Assembly: GCA_000719695.1 (NCBI GenBank)
Contig: JOHN01000042.1
Location: 7,644 to 71,643, forward strand
Length of the DNA stretch: 64,000 bases
From: Streptomyces sp. NRRL F-6131
Lineage (GTDB): Bacteria > Actinomycetota > Actinomycetes > Streptomycetales > Streptomycetaceae
Reading direction: 5' to 3'
Below are positions 24,999-34,335 of the stretch, piece after piece; the first letter of the stretch is position 1; each line of letters begins with the position of its first letter. A program made the position numbers and the translations under genes. The notes beneath the pieces are model-generated. The model was not told the DNA's origin. It searched no databases and saw only the letters and a list, made by a program, of their open reading frames with translations.

Positions 24999-25056
24999 GT
25001 CCGGACACCCCTCGGCCGCACGGCCCCGACCGCATCCCCCGGAAAGACGCCTCCCC

Positions 25057-26361
25057 ATGACCCAGCTGTCCACGGACACCCTGCTCGCGCTCGACCGGGC
25101 GCACGTCTGGCACCCGTACGGGCCGATGCCCGGCACCGTCACCCCGTACGTGGTGGAGTCCGCGTCCGGCGTCCGGCTGAGACTGGCCGCGCCGGCCGCG
25201 GGCGGTCACCACGAGCTGATCGACGGCATGTCGTCCTGGTGGGCGGCGATCCACGGGTACGGGCACCCGGTGCTGGACGAGGCGGTGCGCGAGCAGCTGG
25301 GGCGGATGAGCCATGTGATGTTCGGCGGGCTCACCCACGAGCCCGCCGTCCGGCTGGCCAGCACCCTGGTGGAGATCACGCCCGAGCCGCTGCGGCACGT
25401 GTTCCTCGCCGACTCCGGGTCGGTGGCCGTCGAGGTCGCGATGAAGATGTGCCTGCAGTACTGGCAGTCCGTGGGACGGCCGGAGAAGCGGCGGCTGCTG
25501 ACCTGGCGCGGCGGCTACCACGGCGACACCTTCCACCCGATGTCGGTGTGCGACCCGCAGGGCGGCATGCACCACCTGTGGGGCGGGGTGCTGCCCCACC
25601 AGCTGTTCGCCGCCGAGCCGCCGGCCGGCTTCGACGCCCCGCTCGACGACGACTACGTGCGCGCCTTCGAGGAACTGGTGGAGCGTCACGCCGCCGAGCT
25701 GGCGGCGGTGATCGTGGAACCGGTCGTCCAGGGCGCGGGCGGGATGCGCTTCCACTCCCCCGAGTACCTGCGGATGCTGCGCGAGCTGTGCGACCGGCAC
25801 GGGGTGCTGCTCGTCTTCGACGAGATCGCCACCGGCTTCGGCCGCAGCGGCGCGCTGTTCGCCGCCGACCACGCGGGCGTCTCGCCGGACGTGATGTGCC
25901 TCGGCAAGTCGCTGACCGGCGGCTACCTCACCATGGCGGCCACCCTCTGCTCGGCGGAGGTCGCGGACGGCATCAGCCGTGGCGAGATGCCGGTGCTGGC
26001 GCACGGGCCGACGTTCATGGGCAACCCGCTGGCGGCGGCGGTCGCCAACGCCTCGATCGACCTGCTGCTCGGACAGGACTGGGCGACCGAGGTCAAGCGG
26101 ATCGAGGGCGGACTGCGCGCGGGCCTGGCGGACGCGGCCGCACTGCCGGGCGTCAAGGACGTGCGGGTGCTCGGCGCGATCGGCGTCGTGCAGCTCGACC
26201 ACCCGGTGGACATGGTGGCGGCGACCGAGGCGGCCGCGCGCGAGGGCGTCTGGCTCCGTCCGTTCCGGGACCTCCTCTACACCATGCCGCCGTTCGTCAC
26301 CGGCGACGAGGACGTGGCGCGGATCGCCGCGGCCGTGACGGCGGCGGCGGTGGCCGGGTGA
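25057..26361 (+). CDS. bioA: adenosylmethionine-8-amino-7-oxononanoate aminotransferase
   Basis: 434 residues, normal length. It transfers the amino group of SAM to 8-amino-7-oxononanoate to give 7,8-diaminononanoate. BioA-specific features: VWHPYGPMP near the start, [50 protein letters not shown] with the PLP aspartate, the Schiff-base lysine in [14 protein letters not shown], and [10 protein letters not shown]. The start follows CCCGGAAAGACGCCTCCCC with GGAAAG as ribosome site. The stop overlaps the annotated bioD GTG. Middle gene of bioB-bioA-bioD. Confidence 0.96.
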   Translation: MTQLSTDTLLALDRAHVWHPYGPMPGTVTPYVVESASGVRLRLAAPAAGGHHELIDGMSSWWAAIHGYGHPVLDEAVREQLGRMSHVMFGGLTHEPAVRLASTLVEITPEPLRHVFLADSGSVAVEVAMKMCLQYWQSVGRPEKRRLLTWRGGYHGDTFHPMSVCDPQGGMHHLWGGVLPHQLFAAEPPAGFDAPLDDDYVRAFEELVERHAAELAAVIVEPVVQGAGGMRFHSPEYLRMLRELCDRHGVLLVFDEIATGFGRSGALFAADHAGVSPDVMCLGKSLTGGYLTMAATLCSAEVADGISRGEMPVLAHGPTFMGNPLAAAVANASIDLLLGQDWATEVKRIEGGLRAGLADAAALPGVKDVRVLGAIGVVQLDHPVDMVAATEAAAREGVWLRPFRDLLYTMPPFVTGDEDVARIAAAVTAAAVAG

Positions 26362-27281
26362 CCGACGCGACCGACGCGACCGACGCGACCGAGGTGACCA
26401 GCACGAACAGCACGAACAGCACGAACAGCGCGAACAGCACGAACAGCACGAGCGGCACGAGCGGCACGAGCGGCGACAGGATCGACGAGCGGACGGACGG
26501 GGCGGACGGACGGATGAACGGAAACACGAACGGGCGGGTCGTCTTCGTGACCGGCACCGGCACCGAGGTCGGCAAGACGGTCACCACGGCGGCGGTCACG
26601 GCGAGCGCGCTGCGCGCGGGCCTGCGGGTCGCGGTGCTCAAGCCCGGGCAGACCGGGGTCGCTCCGGACGAGCCGGGCGACGCCGAGGAGGTCCGCCGGC
26701 TGGCCGGTCCGGCCGCGCCGACCGAGGACTCCCTGACGCTGCGCGAACTCGCCCGCTACCCGGAGCCGTTGGCGCCCGACACGGCGGCCCGCCGGTCCGG
26801 GCTGCCCTGCCTGTCGGCGGAGGACGTGGCGAAGGAGGTCGCCGTCCTGGCCGAGCGGCACGACCTGGTGCTGGTCGAGGGGGCGGGCGGGCTACTGGTC
26901 CGCTACGACGAGCAGGGCCGGACGCTGGCCGACCAGGCCCGCGCCGTGCGTGGACTCGGCCTGCCGGCCGAGGTGCTGCTGGTGGCGACGGCCGGCCTCG
27001 GCACGCTGAACATCACCACGCTGACGGCCGAGGCGCTGGACGCGCGCGGACTGCCGCTGCTCGGCGTGGTGGTGGGCGCCTGGCCGGACTCCCCCGGCCT
27101 CGCCGACCGCTGCAACCTGACCGACCTGCCGCGCGCGGCGGGTGCCCCGCTGCTCGGCGTGCTGCCCGAACGCGCGGGCCTGGCCGGGGACTTCCCCGCG
27201 CTCGCGGTCGCCGCGCTGGCACCCGCGCTGCACGGCCGCTGGGACGCCGCCGCCTTCACCGCCGAGCACGCGGCCGGCTGA
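26358..27281 (+). CDS. bioD: dethiobiotin synthetase with repetitive N-terminal extension
   Basis: 307 residues from the GTG that overlaps the bioA stop; 255 from the ATG at 26514. The enzyme closes the ureido ring of dethiobiotin with CO2 and ATP. The core starts [20 protein letters not shown] (P-loop), followed by [31 protein letters not shown] and [19 protein letters not shown]. The first 40-50 codons are low-complexity TDA, TNS and SGT repeats encoded by near-perfect 6- and 9-base tandem repeats (26363-26472). Either the real start is 26514 and this is a repeat-filled spacer, or a disordered tail is translated through coupling with bioA. The core is secure; the start is not. Confidence 0.9.
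   Translation: MTDATDATDATEVTSTNSTNSTNSANSTNSTSGTSGTSGDRIDERTDGADGRMNGNTNGRVVFVTGTGTEVGKTVTTAAVTASALRAGLRVAVLKPGQTGVAPDEPGDAEEVRRLAGPAAPTEDSLTLRELARYPEPLAPDTAARRSGLPCLSAEDVAKEVAVLAERHDLVLVEGAGGLLVRYDEQGRTLADQARAVRGLGLPAEVLLVATAGLGTLNITTLTAEALDARGLPLLGVVVGAWPDSPGLADRCNLTDLPRAAGAPLLGVLPERAGLAGDFPALAVAALAPALHGRWDAAAFTAEHAAG
26363..26472 (+). repeat. microsatellite-like repeats at the bioA-bioD junction
   Basis: Units GACCGACGC, then CACGAACAG/CACGAACAGC-type units and CGAGCGGCA units run in phase with the bioD frame for about 110 bases. They keep the reading frame open and encode Thr/Asn/Ser/Asp/Gly repeats. Such tracts vary in length between strains by slippage. Confidence 0.75.
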
Positions 27282-27292
27282 GCAGGGCCGGT

Positions 27293-27369
27293 GCGCGGAC
27301 GCCGGGTGCGCGGGGGCGGCTCTGCCCGAACAGCCCCCGCGCACCGGCCCCGCGCACCGGCGTCCGCGC
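27293..27369 (+). terminator. compound stem-loop after the biotin operon
   Basis: An inner stem with 13-bp arms (27305-27317 and 27333-27345) is nested in an outer pair with 13-bp arms (27293-27305 and 27357-27369). It begins 12 bases after the bioD stop. The two stems share one base and would form a branched structure. Confidence 0.65.
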
Positions 27370-27456
27370 GGCGGAACCCGACGGTTTTCGCTCGAACGGG
27401 TGAGATCCCGCCCCGACCCCGCCCGCGACGCGGGAGCGCTCCATACGGTTCTCCGC

Positions 27457-27903
27457 ATGACGGATGGCCTGATGGTGGACGAGGCCCTGCGGGCCCTCGC
27501 CGCGCTCGAAGCGGCATGGAAGGACGACGACGAGGCCCTGGCCGCGCTGGCCGCCCGGGGACCGGCCGAGCAGCCGCTCGCCGCACTGGTCGCGCGCTAC
27601 GGCGAGCACGCCGTCGACACGCTGATGGCCTTGGCCTTCGGCCTGCGGTCGAGCATGACCGACGAGGAACTCGCCGAACTCACCGACGCGGTGAGCTCCA
27701 ACATCGGCGCCCGGATGAGCGCGCTGCTGACCCGGACCCTGCGCGCCTGGGGCGAGACGGCCGAGGACGACCTCGCCGTGGTGAAGGTGATCGCGCACGC
27801 CGTGATCGACGCCATGCGGGCGGTCACCGAGGAGCCGAGCAAGACCGATGTGCTGCCGCTGCTCGCCACCTTCCGCACCTACGCACTGAGCGACCCTTCC
27901 TGA
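27457..27903 (+). CDS. small helical protein of unknown function
   Basis: 148 residues, almost wholly alpha-helical and Ala/Leu/Glu-rich, no Cys, no signal or membrane segment. Segments such as HAVDTLMALAFGLRSSMTDE and IGARMSALLTRTLRAWGETA could form a helical bundle. Placed alone between the biotin operon and a SARP gene. TACGGTTCTCCGC before the ATG hints at a -10 near 27444, but this is weak. Not recognised. Confidence 0.6.
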   Translation: MTDGLMVDEALRALAALEAAWKDDDEALAALAARGPAEQPLAALVARYGEHAVDTLMALAFGLRSSMTDEELAELTDAVSSNIGARMSALLTRTLRAWGETAEDDLAVVKVIAHAVIDAMRAVTEEPSKTDVLPLLATFRTYALSDPS

Positions 27904-27991
27904 CGGTTCGTCAACCGGGCGGGTTCCCGGCCGCCGGGACGGGTACCCGAACCAAGGCCTGATCCGGCCATCCGGCGCCGTTGAGGTGGCC

Positions 27992-28020
27992 TTGACACCC
28001 CCAAAGGTCTATACCATGCT
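27992..28020 (+). promoter_or_regulatory. promoter of the small SARP gene (TTGACA, 17 bp, CATGCT)
   Basis: TTGACA (27992-27997), a perfect -35, is 17 bp from CATGCT (28015-28020), a weaker -10. Predicted transcription start is near 28027, giving a leader of about 80 nt before the GTG at 28107. A DasR-like palindrome overlaps the spacer. Confidence 0.6.
28005..28016 (+). promoter_or_regulatory. DasR-responsive-element-like site over the SARP promoter
   Basis: AGGTCTATACCA matches 10 or 11 of 12 bases of the dre core TGGTCTAGACCA depending on the arm, and lies between the -35 and -10. In S. coelicolor the N-acetylglucosamine sensor DasR represses the SARP gene actII-ORF4 through such a site, so nutrient control of this SARP is plausible. 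No binding evidence. Confidence 0.5.
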
Positions 28021-28106
28021 GCCAGGCGGCGCCCGGGCGGCGGAGTCTCCTCCGCTTCCGCGGCGCCGTTTCGGCGCAGAAGAGAGCGACGAACGGGGGC
28101 CGTATT

Positions 28107-28856
28107 GTGCTGGTGCATGTCCTGGGACCACTCCAGGTCGACGTCGACGGAAGGCCGGTGCCACTCGGGGGCCGGCGCAGCCAACTCGTCCTGGCGACAC
28201 TCGCCCTGACGCCCAACTGGGTCGTGCCGCTGGACCGGCTGGTGGACAACCTCTGGGGCGCCGCGCCGCCGGCCAGCGCCCGGACGCAGATCCGGATCTG
28301 CGTCTCCCAGCTGCGCCGCGGGTTCGCCGACGCGGGTGCCCCGCCGGTGATCGAGACCCACCCGAACGGCTACCGGCTGCGGGTGGGGCCGGGCGAGCTG
28401 GACGCCACGCTGTTCAACGAGGAGGTCTCCCGCGCCCGGATGCGGGCCGCCTCCGGCGGCCTCGGCGAGGCCGTGGCCGCCCTGCGGCAGGCCCTGGCCC
28501 GGTGGACCGGGCCCGCCATGGCGGGCCTGGACTGCCCCGCCCTGGAGTCCTGGGCCCGCCGGCTGGAGGAGAACCGGCTGCGCGCCGTGGAGGAGCGGGT
28601 GCGCCTGGAGCTGGCCCTCGGCCGGCACGGGGACCTGGTCGGAGAGCTGGTCGAGCTGGTCTCCGCGCACCCGTTCCGCGAGCACCTGCACGCGCTGCTG
28701 ATGCACGCCCTGCACCGCTCGGGCCGGACGGTGGAGGCGCTCGGCGTGTACCGCACGCTCCGCACCCACCTGGTCGAGGAGCTGGGCCTGGAACCGGGGC
28801 CGGAGCTGCGGACCCTGGAGCAGGACATCCTCAACGGCGTCTGCCCCACCTCCTGA
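28107..28856 (+). CDS. small SARP-family transcriptional activator
   Basis: 249 residues, the short form with only DNA-binding and activation domains. N-terminus LVHVLGPLQVDVDGRPVPLG, then LVDNLWGAAPPASARTQIRI (winged helix) and a BTAD from about residue 95 to the end (LVELVSAHPFREHLHALLM, ALGVYRTLRTHLVEELGLEP). GTG start after GGGGGCC. There is no obvious biosynthetic cluster to its left, so its target may be the minus-strand operon beyond 28980 or a remote cluster. The gene at 28980 converges from the right. Confidence 0.9.
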   Translation: MLVHVLGPLQVDVDGRPVPLGGRRSQLVLATLALTPNWVVPLDRLVDNLWGAAPPASARTQIRICVSQLRRGFADAGAPPVIETHPNGYRLRVGPGELDATLFNEEVSRARMRAASGGLGEAVAALRQALARWTGPAMAGLDCPALESWARRLEENRLRAVEERVRLELALGRHGDLVGELVELVSAHPFREHLHALLMHALHRSGRTVEALGVYRTLRTHLVEELGLEPGPELRTLEQDILNGVCPTS

Positions 28857-28979
28857 AATCCGGCCCCCGCCCCGGCCCGCCTCCCCGGCCCGGCAGGGGA
28901 GGCGGCCGGGCGGGAAGCGGTCCGGGCGGGAAGCGGTCCGGGCGGGCGGGCGGTCCGGGCGGGAGTGCGGGCCCGGCGC

Positions 28980-29915
28980 TCAGCCGGTGTGGCGCCACCA
29001 GAACGACCCGGGCTCGTAGTGCTCGGTGACCCCGAGCCCGCGCCACAGCGGCTCGGCGATCCGCCGCAGCTCCGGGTCGGCGTGCACGAAGGCGTCCGGC
29101 AGCTCGACGTCGAACCGCCCCGGCGCGGCCGTCAGCAGCGCGGCCAGCAGGTACTGCTCGGAGTAGTGCCGCCAGCGCCAGGACGTCGGGTAGTCCGCCG
29201 GGAGCATGATGTCGTGCACGTGCACGATCACCCCGGGCTTGAGCACCGGCAGCACCTCGAAGAAGAACACCGTGACGTCCGAGCCCATGTGGAGCCGGTG
29301 CGACCCGTCGAAGAAGACGATGTCGCCCGGCTCCAGCTCGCGGAAGACCGCGAGGTCGGCGTGTTGCAGCGGGGTGCGGACCACCTCGTCGCAGAGCCGG
29401 TCGACGGTGGCGCGCGGGGCCGGGTCGATCGAGGTGATCCGGGTGCTCAGCCCGAGGTCCTCGACGGCCCGGCGGGCGAACTTGGTGGAGTTGCCGGAGC
29501 CGATCTCCAGGTAGCGGGCGGGCCGCAGCTCGGCGAGGAAGCCGTACAGGGAGAGCGCGTCCAGCGGCGGCAGCCAGCCGTTGTTCCAGTACGGGGTGGA
29601 GCCGGCCGCGGTGCCGCGCAGCGGGATGCCGCGCAGCTGCTCGCCCCACTCCAGGAAGCCGGTGAGGCGTTCTGCGTAGCGGTCGCGGTTCTTCTCCAAC
29701 AGCTCCCGCACCTCGGCCAGTTCGGCGCGCGGCTCGGGGGTGACCACGTGGTCCCAGAACAGCGGCTTGCGCAGGCCGAACGCCCACAGGGTGAGGCCGT
29801 GCAGCACCGGCCGCTCGCCGAGCCAGTCCACCGGGCGGCGCAGTGCCGGCAGGCGCTCCAGCAGTTCGACGCCGGAGGCGGTGCGGACGGCGGTCCGCAG
29901 ATCCTGGAGCACCAT
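28980..29915 (-). CDS. class I SAM-dependent methyltransferase
   Basis: 311 residues. The SAM motif I is YLEIGSGNSTKFARRAVEDL near residue 140, followed by RITSIDPAPRA, DIVFFDGSHRLHMGSDV and VIVHVHDIMLPADYP, the pattern of the Methyltransf_24 type that methylates small molecules such as sugars. About 120 residues precede the SAM domain and include a Trp-rich part (STPYWNNGWLPPLDALS). It starts 18 bases after the stop of the GT2-EEP gene and is the last gene of the seven-gene operon. Substrate probably the lipid-linked sugar made by this operon, by context only. Confidence 0.82.
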   Translation of the reverse strand: MVLQDLRTAVRTASGVELLERLPALRRPVDWLGERPVLHGLTLWAFGLRKPLFWDHVVTPEPRAELAEVRELLEKNRDRYAERLTGFLEWGEQLRGIPLRGTAAGSTPYWNNGWLPPLDALSLYGFLAELRPARYLEIGSGNSTKFARRAVEDLGLSTRITSIDPAPRATVDRLCDEVVRTPLQHADLAVFRELEPGDIVFFDGSHRLHMGSDVTVFFFEVLPVLKPGVIVHVHDIMLPADYPTSWRWRHYSEQYLLAALLTAAPGRFDVELPDAFVHADPELRRIAEPLWRGLGVTEHYEPGSFWWRHTG

Positions 29916-29933
29916 GTCGTGTCCTTTCGGGGT

Positions 29934-32180
29934 TCAGAGCGAGAGCCAGAGGTCCTGCAGCCGGTGTTCGGAGATGCCCTCGGCGGAGCGGAAGTCGTAG
30001 CGGTGGACCTTCACCGGGCCCCGGGTGAAGCTCCAGTCCAGCCGCCAGAGCGGGTAGGGGCGGTTGATCGCGCTGTCCCAGTCGAAGCCGGCCGGTGCGG
30101 AGAACTTCCAACTCAGCGGCAGGAAGTCATTGTTGGCGCGAATCGCGTCGTCCGCGAGGGACCTCACGCCGTCCAGGTCGCGCATCGCGGGGCTGGCGTT
30201 GAAGTCGCCGGCGATCAGCGTCCGGTTGGTGTTGACCCTGAGGTCGGCCTCCAGGCCGCGGATCTCCTCCTGGCGCCAGGCGAACTTGCGCTTGAAGTAG
30301 GCGTCGAAGTCGAAGTCCGAGAACGGGTCGAGGTCGGGGGCCAGCGGCACGGTGACGTGCACGTTGTAGACGCTGAGGACGGTGCCGCCGACCTGGAGGT
30401 CGGTGCGCATCACCTTGTCGCGGGCGAAGATCCGGCTGAAGGACGCGTCGGCTTCGAGGGCGGCGCCGGTGCCGACGGAGCGCTGCTCGACGATCGGGTA
30501 GCGGGAGACGGTGAGCAGTTCGCCGGTGCGGGCGACGGTGTAGCCGGGGAACTCGGCGGCGAGCCGGGCGTCGTCGTCGAGCCGGCGGTAGCCGTCCTCG
30601 CCGAGGCCGGGCTGCCAGACCACGTGCTCCTGGAACAGGTACACGTCGGCGTTCTGACGGTGGATCAGTTCGTAGAGTTTGTCGACGCTGGTGGACGCCG
30701 CCCAGTACTGGGTGTTGAAGGAGACCACGTGCAGGGCGCCGGGCGGCACGGTCCGCTCCCCGTGCCAGAGCGCGGGCCAGTTGAGGCCGGAGCCGGTGGT
30801 GAGGCCGAGCAGCAGCGGCGGCAGGGCGAGGCCTAGGGCCCAGGTGCGGCGCGGGCCGCAGGCGGCGGTGGCGGCGAGCAGCAGGAAGAGCGGGAACGCG
30901 ACGAGGAGGACGGGCGGGACGGCGTCCAGCAGGATCGCCCAGTGCCAGCGGCCGCTGACCGACCAGCGGAAGAAGGCGTAGATCAGCCAGGCGCCGGTGA
31001 GGCCGACCAGGGCGCGGCCGTACCAGGTGCGCAGCCGGCGGGCGATCCGTCGGCCCCGGGTGGGCTCCGGCGCCGGGTCGGGCTGCTCCGCGACCGGTTG
31101 CGCGCCCGGCTCCGCGCCGGACTCCGCACCCGGCCGCACCGCCGCGGCCTCGCCCGACCGCACCGCCGCGGCCTCGCCCGCGCCGTCCCGCCGGTACATC
31201 CGGCGGAACCGGCGGCTGACCGCGAACCGGCCGAGTCCGGCGACGAGTCCGGCCGTGACGACGGCGTTCAGCAGCAGGTGGCAGAGCGTGAAGAAGGCCA
31301 GGAAGCGGTAGCCGCCCTCCTGCCGGACGAACCGGTACTGCCCGAGGTCGGTGAGCACGAAGGCGGCGAGCAGCGCGGCGGTGGCGAGCGCGGCCGCCGG
31401 CTGCCAGGCGATCAGCGGCACGCTCAGCAGGGTGAGCGCGGCGAGCAGCGAGGCGGCGGCCCGGCCGGGGGTCTCCATGCCCTGCATGGCGCGCCCGCGG
31501 TCCAGGTAGAAGGGCACCCGCAGCCGGCTGCGGACGAAGGCCTTGCGCAGCAGCGGCCGCATCCGGTTCTCGTCCGAGAGCCGGCCGCGGACGCGCGAGG
31601 TGAGCAGCATGGGGTGGCGGGCGGCGAGCCGTTCGGCGTGGTCGATCTCCTCGGTCTGGCGCAGCGCCGGGTTGAACGGGCCGGCCTCCAGGAAGGCGGT
31701 GCGGCGGACGGCGCCGAGGGCGTAGAAGCCGCCGCTGACCAGGCCCTCGGCGCTCTTGCGCCAGTAGTGGTACTGGAGGATGCGGTACCGGCCGACCGGG
31801 CCCTCGGGGAACAGCGGTTCCTTGTCGGGGACGCCGAACACGGCGCCGTACTCGGGGTGTTCGGTGAAGACCGCGACGGCCTCGGCGACCGCGTCGGGGT
31901 GCATGGCGAGGTCGGCGTCGAGGAAGAAGACGATGTCGCCCGTGGCGTGCTCGACGCCGAGGTTGCGGGTGGCGCCCGGGCCGCCGTTGCGTTCGGCGCG
32001 GATCAGGGTGACGGGGTGGGCGGCGGCGAGCGCGGCGGAGTCGTCGGTGCTGGCGTCGTCGACGACGATCACCTCGATCGCGGGGTGGCTCTGGGCGAGG
32101 ACGGAGTCGAGGCAGAGGTCGACGGTGCGGCTGTCGTTGTACATCGGCACGACCACCGAGACGAGCGGTGTGGTGGGCAT
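29934..32180 (-). CDS. GT2 glycosyltransferase fused to membrane EEP phosphodiesterase
   Basis: 748 residues. Residues 1-230 are a family 2 glycosyltransferase: LVSVVVPMYNDSRTVDLCLD, VDDASTDD, DIVFFLDADLA (DxD-like) and LRQTEEIDHAERL. Hydrophobic segments follow at about 240-335. An Ala/Glu/Pro linker with EAAAVRPGAE repeats leads to three more membrane helices (about 405-480) and an endonuclease/exonuclease/phosphatase domain (about 500-748) with VSFNTQYW, DVYLFQEHVVW, LIAGDFNASPAM and SEHRLQDLWL, the catalytic Asn, Glu, Asp-Asn and His. Both halves have separate paralogues nearby (36780-37877 and 37990-39078), so this looks like a true fusion. ATG with GAGGAGCC. Membrane-located; reaction unknown. 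Confidence 0.85.
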   Translation of the reverse strand: MPTTPLVSVVVPMYNDSRTVDLCLDSVLAQSHPAIEVIVVDDASTDDSAALAAAHPVTLIRAERNGGPGATRNLGVEHATGDIVFFLDADLAMHPDAVAEAVAVFTEHPEYGAVFGVPDKEPLFPEGPVGRYRILQYHYWRKSAEGLVSGGFYALGAVRRTAFLEAGPFNPALRQTEEIDHAERLAARHPMLLTSRVRGRLSDENRMRPLLRKAFVRSRLRVPFYLDRGRAMQGMETPGRAAASLLAALTLLSVPLIAWQPAAALATAALLAAFVLTDLGQYRFVRQEGGYRFLAFFTLCHLLLNAVVTAGLVAGLGRFAVSRRFRRMYRRDGAGEAAAVRSGEAAAVRPGAESGAEPGAQPVAEQPDPAPEPTRGRRIARRLRTWYGRALVGLTGAWLIYAFFRWSVSGRWHWAILLDAVPPVLLVAFPLFLLLAATAACGPRRTWALGLALPPLLLGLTTGSGLNWPALWHGERTVPPGALHVVSFNTQYWAASTSVDKLYELIHRQNADVYLFQEHVVWQPGLGEDGYRRLDDDARLAAEFPGYTVARTGELLTVSRYPIVEQRSVGTGAALEADASFSRIFARDKVMRTDLQVGGTVLSVYNVHVTVPLAPDLDPFSDFDFDAYFKRKFAWRQEEIRGLEADLRVNTNRTLIAGDFNASPAMRDLDGVRSLADDAIRANNDFLPLSWKFSAPAGFDWDSAINRPYPLWRLDWSFTRGPVKVHRYDFRSAEGISEHRLQDLWLSL

Positions 32181-32279
32181 GGCTCCTCGTTCGGGCGGCG
32201 GGGGCTGGGTCGGCGGGGGCGGCAGGGACGGTGGCGAGGGCGGTGACAAGGGCGGTGGCGGGGTCGGCACCGTCGGCCG

Positions 32280-33236
32280 TCAGGTGAGTTGGAAGGCGAG
32301 CAGGAGGGCGGCCCAGAGCGCGGCGGTGGCCAGCATCGCGCGGTCGCGCAGCAGGGTGTGCACGGGATTGCCGCCCTCGGCGTGCACCACGACGATCTGC
32401 AGGTACCGGAAGAGCGCGAACAGGGCGCAGGGCGCGGTGAGCAGGGCGCCGGTCTCGTAGCCGGACTCGGTGCGCAGGTACATCAGGTAGCCGACGACGG
32501 TGAGTCCGGAGCAGAGCACCAGCACCAGGTCGAGGAAGTGCGCGGAGTAGCCGACCAGGGCGGGCCGGTGGCCGCTGCCGGCGACGCCGATTTCGTGGCG
32601 CCGTTTGCCGACGATGAGGACCAGGCAGAGGGTGAGCACGGTGAGGACCAGCCAGGCGGCGAGCGGCCGGCCGCTGGCGCCGTAGCCGCCGAGCAGGCGC
32701 AGGACGAAGCCGGTGGCGACCACGAAGACGTCGAGCAGCGGGAGGTGCTTGAGCCGCCAGCTGTAGGCGGCGTTGACGGCGAGGTAGAGCAGGACGGCCG
32801 CGACGACGCCCGGTCCGGCGGCGGCGAGGACGGGGACGAGCAGGGCGGCGAGGAGCAGGACGAGTCCCACCGCGGTGCGCGGGGTGACCCGCCCGGAGGC
32901 GAGCGGCCGGTGGCGTTTGACGGGGTGGCGGCGGTCGCGTTCGACGTCGGCGAGGTCGTTGACGACGTAGACGAGCGAGGAGGCGAGGACGAAGGCGCCC
33001 ACCGCGACGGCGATCCGGGCGGTCATGTCCCAGGCGAGGTCGGCGCCGAGCAGGGGCAGCGGGACGACCAGGATGTTCTTGGGCCACTGGCCGGGCCGGA
33101 GCAGGGCGAGCGGTGCGGGCAGGCGGGAGGGTCCGGTGGTACGGCGGGCGGCGGTGCGGCGGGCGGCGGCGGGCCCGGGCCGCCCGCCGGGTCGGCCGGT
33201 CTCGGACTGCGAGCTCTGTTCGCTCAGGGAGGTCAT
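32280..33236 (-). CDS. UbiA-family prenyltransferase, DPPR-synthase-like
   Basis: 318 residues with eight or nine membrane helices. The two Asp-rich motifs of UbiA enzymes are NDLADVERDRRHPVKRHRP, in which the basic continuation HPVKRHRPLASG is typical of decaprenyl-phosphate phosphoribosyltransferase (Rv3806c type), and the second site around LKHLPLLDVFVVATGFVLR. The opening LALLRPGQWPKNILV also fits that subgroup. It would join polyprenyl phosphate and PRPP, the entry to polyprenyl-phosphoryl pentoses. Residues 1-45 are a polar, Arg/Gly-rich tail. The epimerase gene ends 13 bases upstream. Streptomycetes are not known for arabinan, so another conjugate is implied. Confidence 0.85.
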   Translation of the reverse strand: MTSLSEQSSQSETGRPGGRPGPAAARRTAARRTTGPSRLPAPLALLRPGQWPKNILVVPLPLLGADLAWDMTARIAVAVGAFVLASSLVYVVNDLADVERDRRHPVKRHRPLASGRVTPRTAVGLVLLLAALLVPVLAAAGPGVVAAVLLYLAVNAAYSWRLKHLPLLDVFVVATGFVLRLLGGYGASGRPLAAWLVLTVLTLCLVLIVGKRRHEIGVAGSGHRPALVGYSAHFLDLVLVLCSGLTVVGYLMYLRTESGYETGALLTAPCALFALFRYLQIVVVHAEGGNPVHTLLRDRAMLATAALWAALLLAFQLT

Positions 33237-33249
33237 GGCGGAGCGCTCC

Positions 33250-34335
33250 TCAGAAGAAGATCTTCACGGCGGACAGCAGTCCCTGGCTCCACGGGTCGCG
33301 GCTGGTGCGGCCGGCGTTGGGGCTGGTGGCGCGCGGCCCGGCCGGGGCCTCGTGGCGGGCGGTGCGCCACCAGTGGTAGGTGCGCAGGATGGCGTCCTGG
33401 TTGGAGAGCCGGGGGTTGAAGCCGAGCCGGTCGCGGGCCTTGTCGATGGAGACGTAGGAGTCGGCGGTGAGCTTGTGCAGCAGCCGTCCGTAGACGGGCG
33501 AGAGCCGGGCCCGTTGCAGGGTGTTGAGGACGGCGAGGGCGGGCCGGGCGGGCAGGCCGACGACGCGTCGCCCGTGACCGGCGGCGTCCAGCACGGCCTG
33601 GAAGTCCTCGCGCAGGGTGCCGAACTCGGCGGCGGCGAGGTTGTAGGTGTCGTTGGCGACGTCGTCGGGGGCGTGCAGGACGGTGACCACGGCGTCGACC
33701 AGGTCGTCGATGCCGAACATCTGGGTGCGGACGTCGCCGCGGCCGAGGACGGGGAAGTTGCGGCCCTCCTCGGCCCATTCGAAGAGCATCGCGAACAGGC
33801 CCATCCGGCCGGGGCCGACGAAGGTCTTGGGCCGCAGGATCGGGACGCACAGGCCTTCGGCGCGGTGGTGTTCGGCGATCTCCTCCGCGGCGGCCTTGGC
33901 GCGGCTGTAGGTGTCGACCGGTTCGCGGGGGTGGGTCTCGGGGGTGGGCACCAGCCGGGGAAGGCCGTAGACGGCGGTGGAGGAGACGTGCACGACGCGG
34001 GGGGTGCCGGCGGCGCGGGCGGCGGCGAAGACGGCGCGGGTGCCGTCGACGATGATGGAGCGGATCTGCTCGTCCGGGTAGCTGGGCAGGGCCGCGGCGG
34101 CGTGCACGAGGATGTCGGCGCCGGCCAGGGCGCGGTCGAGCGCGGCGCGGTCGCGGATGTCGCCGACCACCTCGACGCCCGGTCCGGGGCGCAGGTCGAT
34201 GCCGCGGACGCGGTGGCCGTCGGCGGTGAGGCGTTCGGCGAGGCGGGAGCCGAGCATCCCGGCGGCGCCGGTGACGGCGACGGTCAGCGGTGCGGTGCGC
34301 GCGTTCCCCGTTGCGGGCCGGGCGTCGGGAGTCAC
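33250..34335 (-). CDS. NAD-dependent epimerase/dehydratase (extended SDR)
   Basis: 361 residues. Rossmann motif VTGAAGMLGSRLAERL near residue 20, VGDIRDRAALDRAL, VHVSSTAVYGLP with the catalytic Ser/Thr, and the Y-x-x-x-K pair in DTYSRAKAAAEE; the specificity part LRPKTFVGPGRMG follows. GTG at 34335 overlaps the upstream TGA (GTGA); GTG at 34338 is one codon longer. Sits between the aminotransferase and the UbiA genes, so it probably oxidises or epimerises the sugar that is lipid-linked. Substrate unknown. Confidence 0.88.
   Translation of the reverse strand: MTPDARPATGNARTAPLTVAVTGAAGMLGSRLAERLTADGHRVRGIDLRPGPGVEVVGDIRDRAALDRALAGADILVHAAAALPSYPDEQIRSIIVDGTRAVFAAARAAGTPRVVHVSSTAVYGLPRLVPTPETHPREPVDTYSRAKAAAEEIAEHHRAEGLCVPILRPKTFVGPGRMGLFAMLFEWAEEGRNFPVLGRGDVRTQMFGIDDLVDAVVTVLHAPDDVANDTYNLAAAEFGTLREDFQAVLDAAGHGRRVVGLPARPALAVLNTLQRARLSPVYGRLLHKLTADSYVSIDKARDRLGFNPRLSNQDAILRTYHWWRTARHEAPAGPRATSPNAGRTSRDPWSQGLLSAVKIFF

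Noticed and set aside
30127..33087. Open frame of 986 codons overlapping the GT2-EEP and UbiA genes
   Set aside because: Out of frame with two genes that have clear motifs; the product is nearly all Arg, Pro and Ala.
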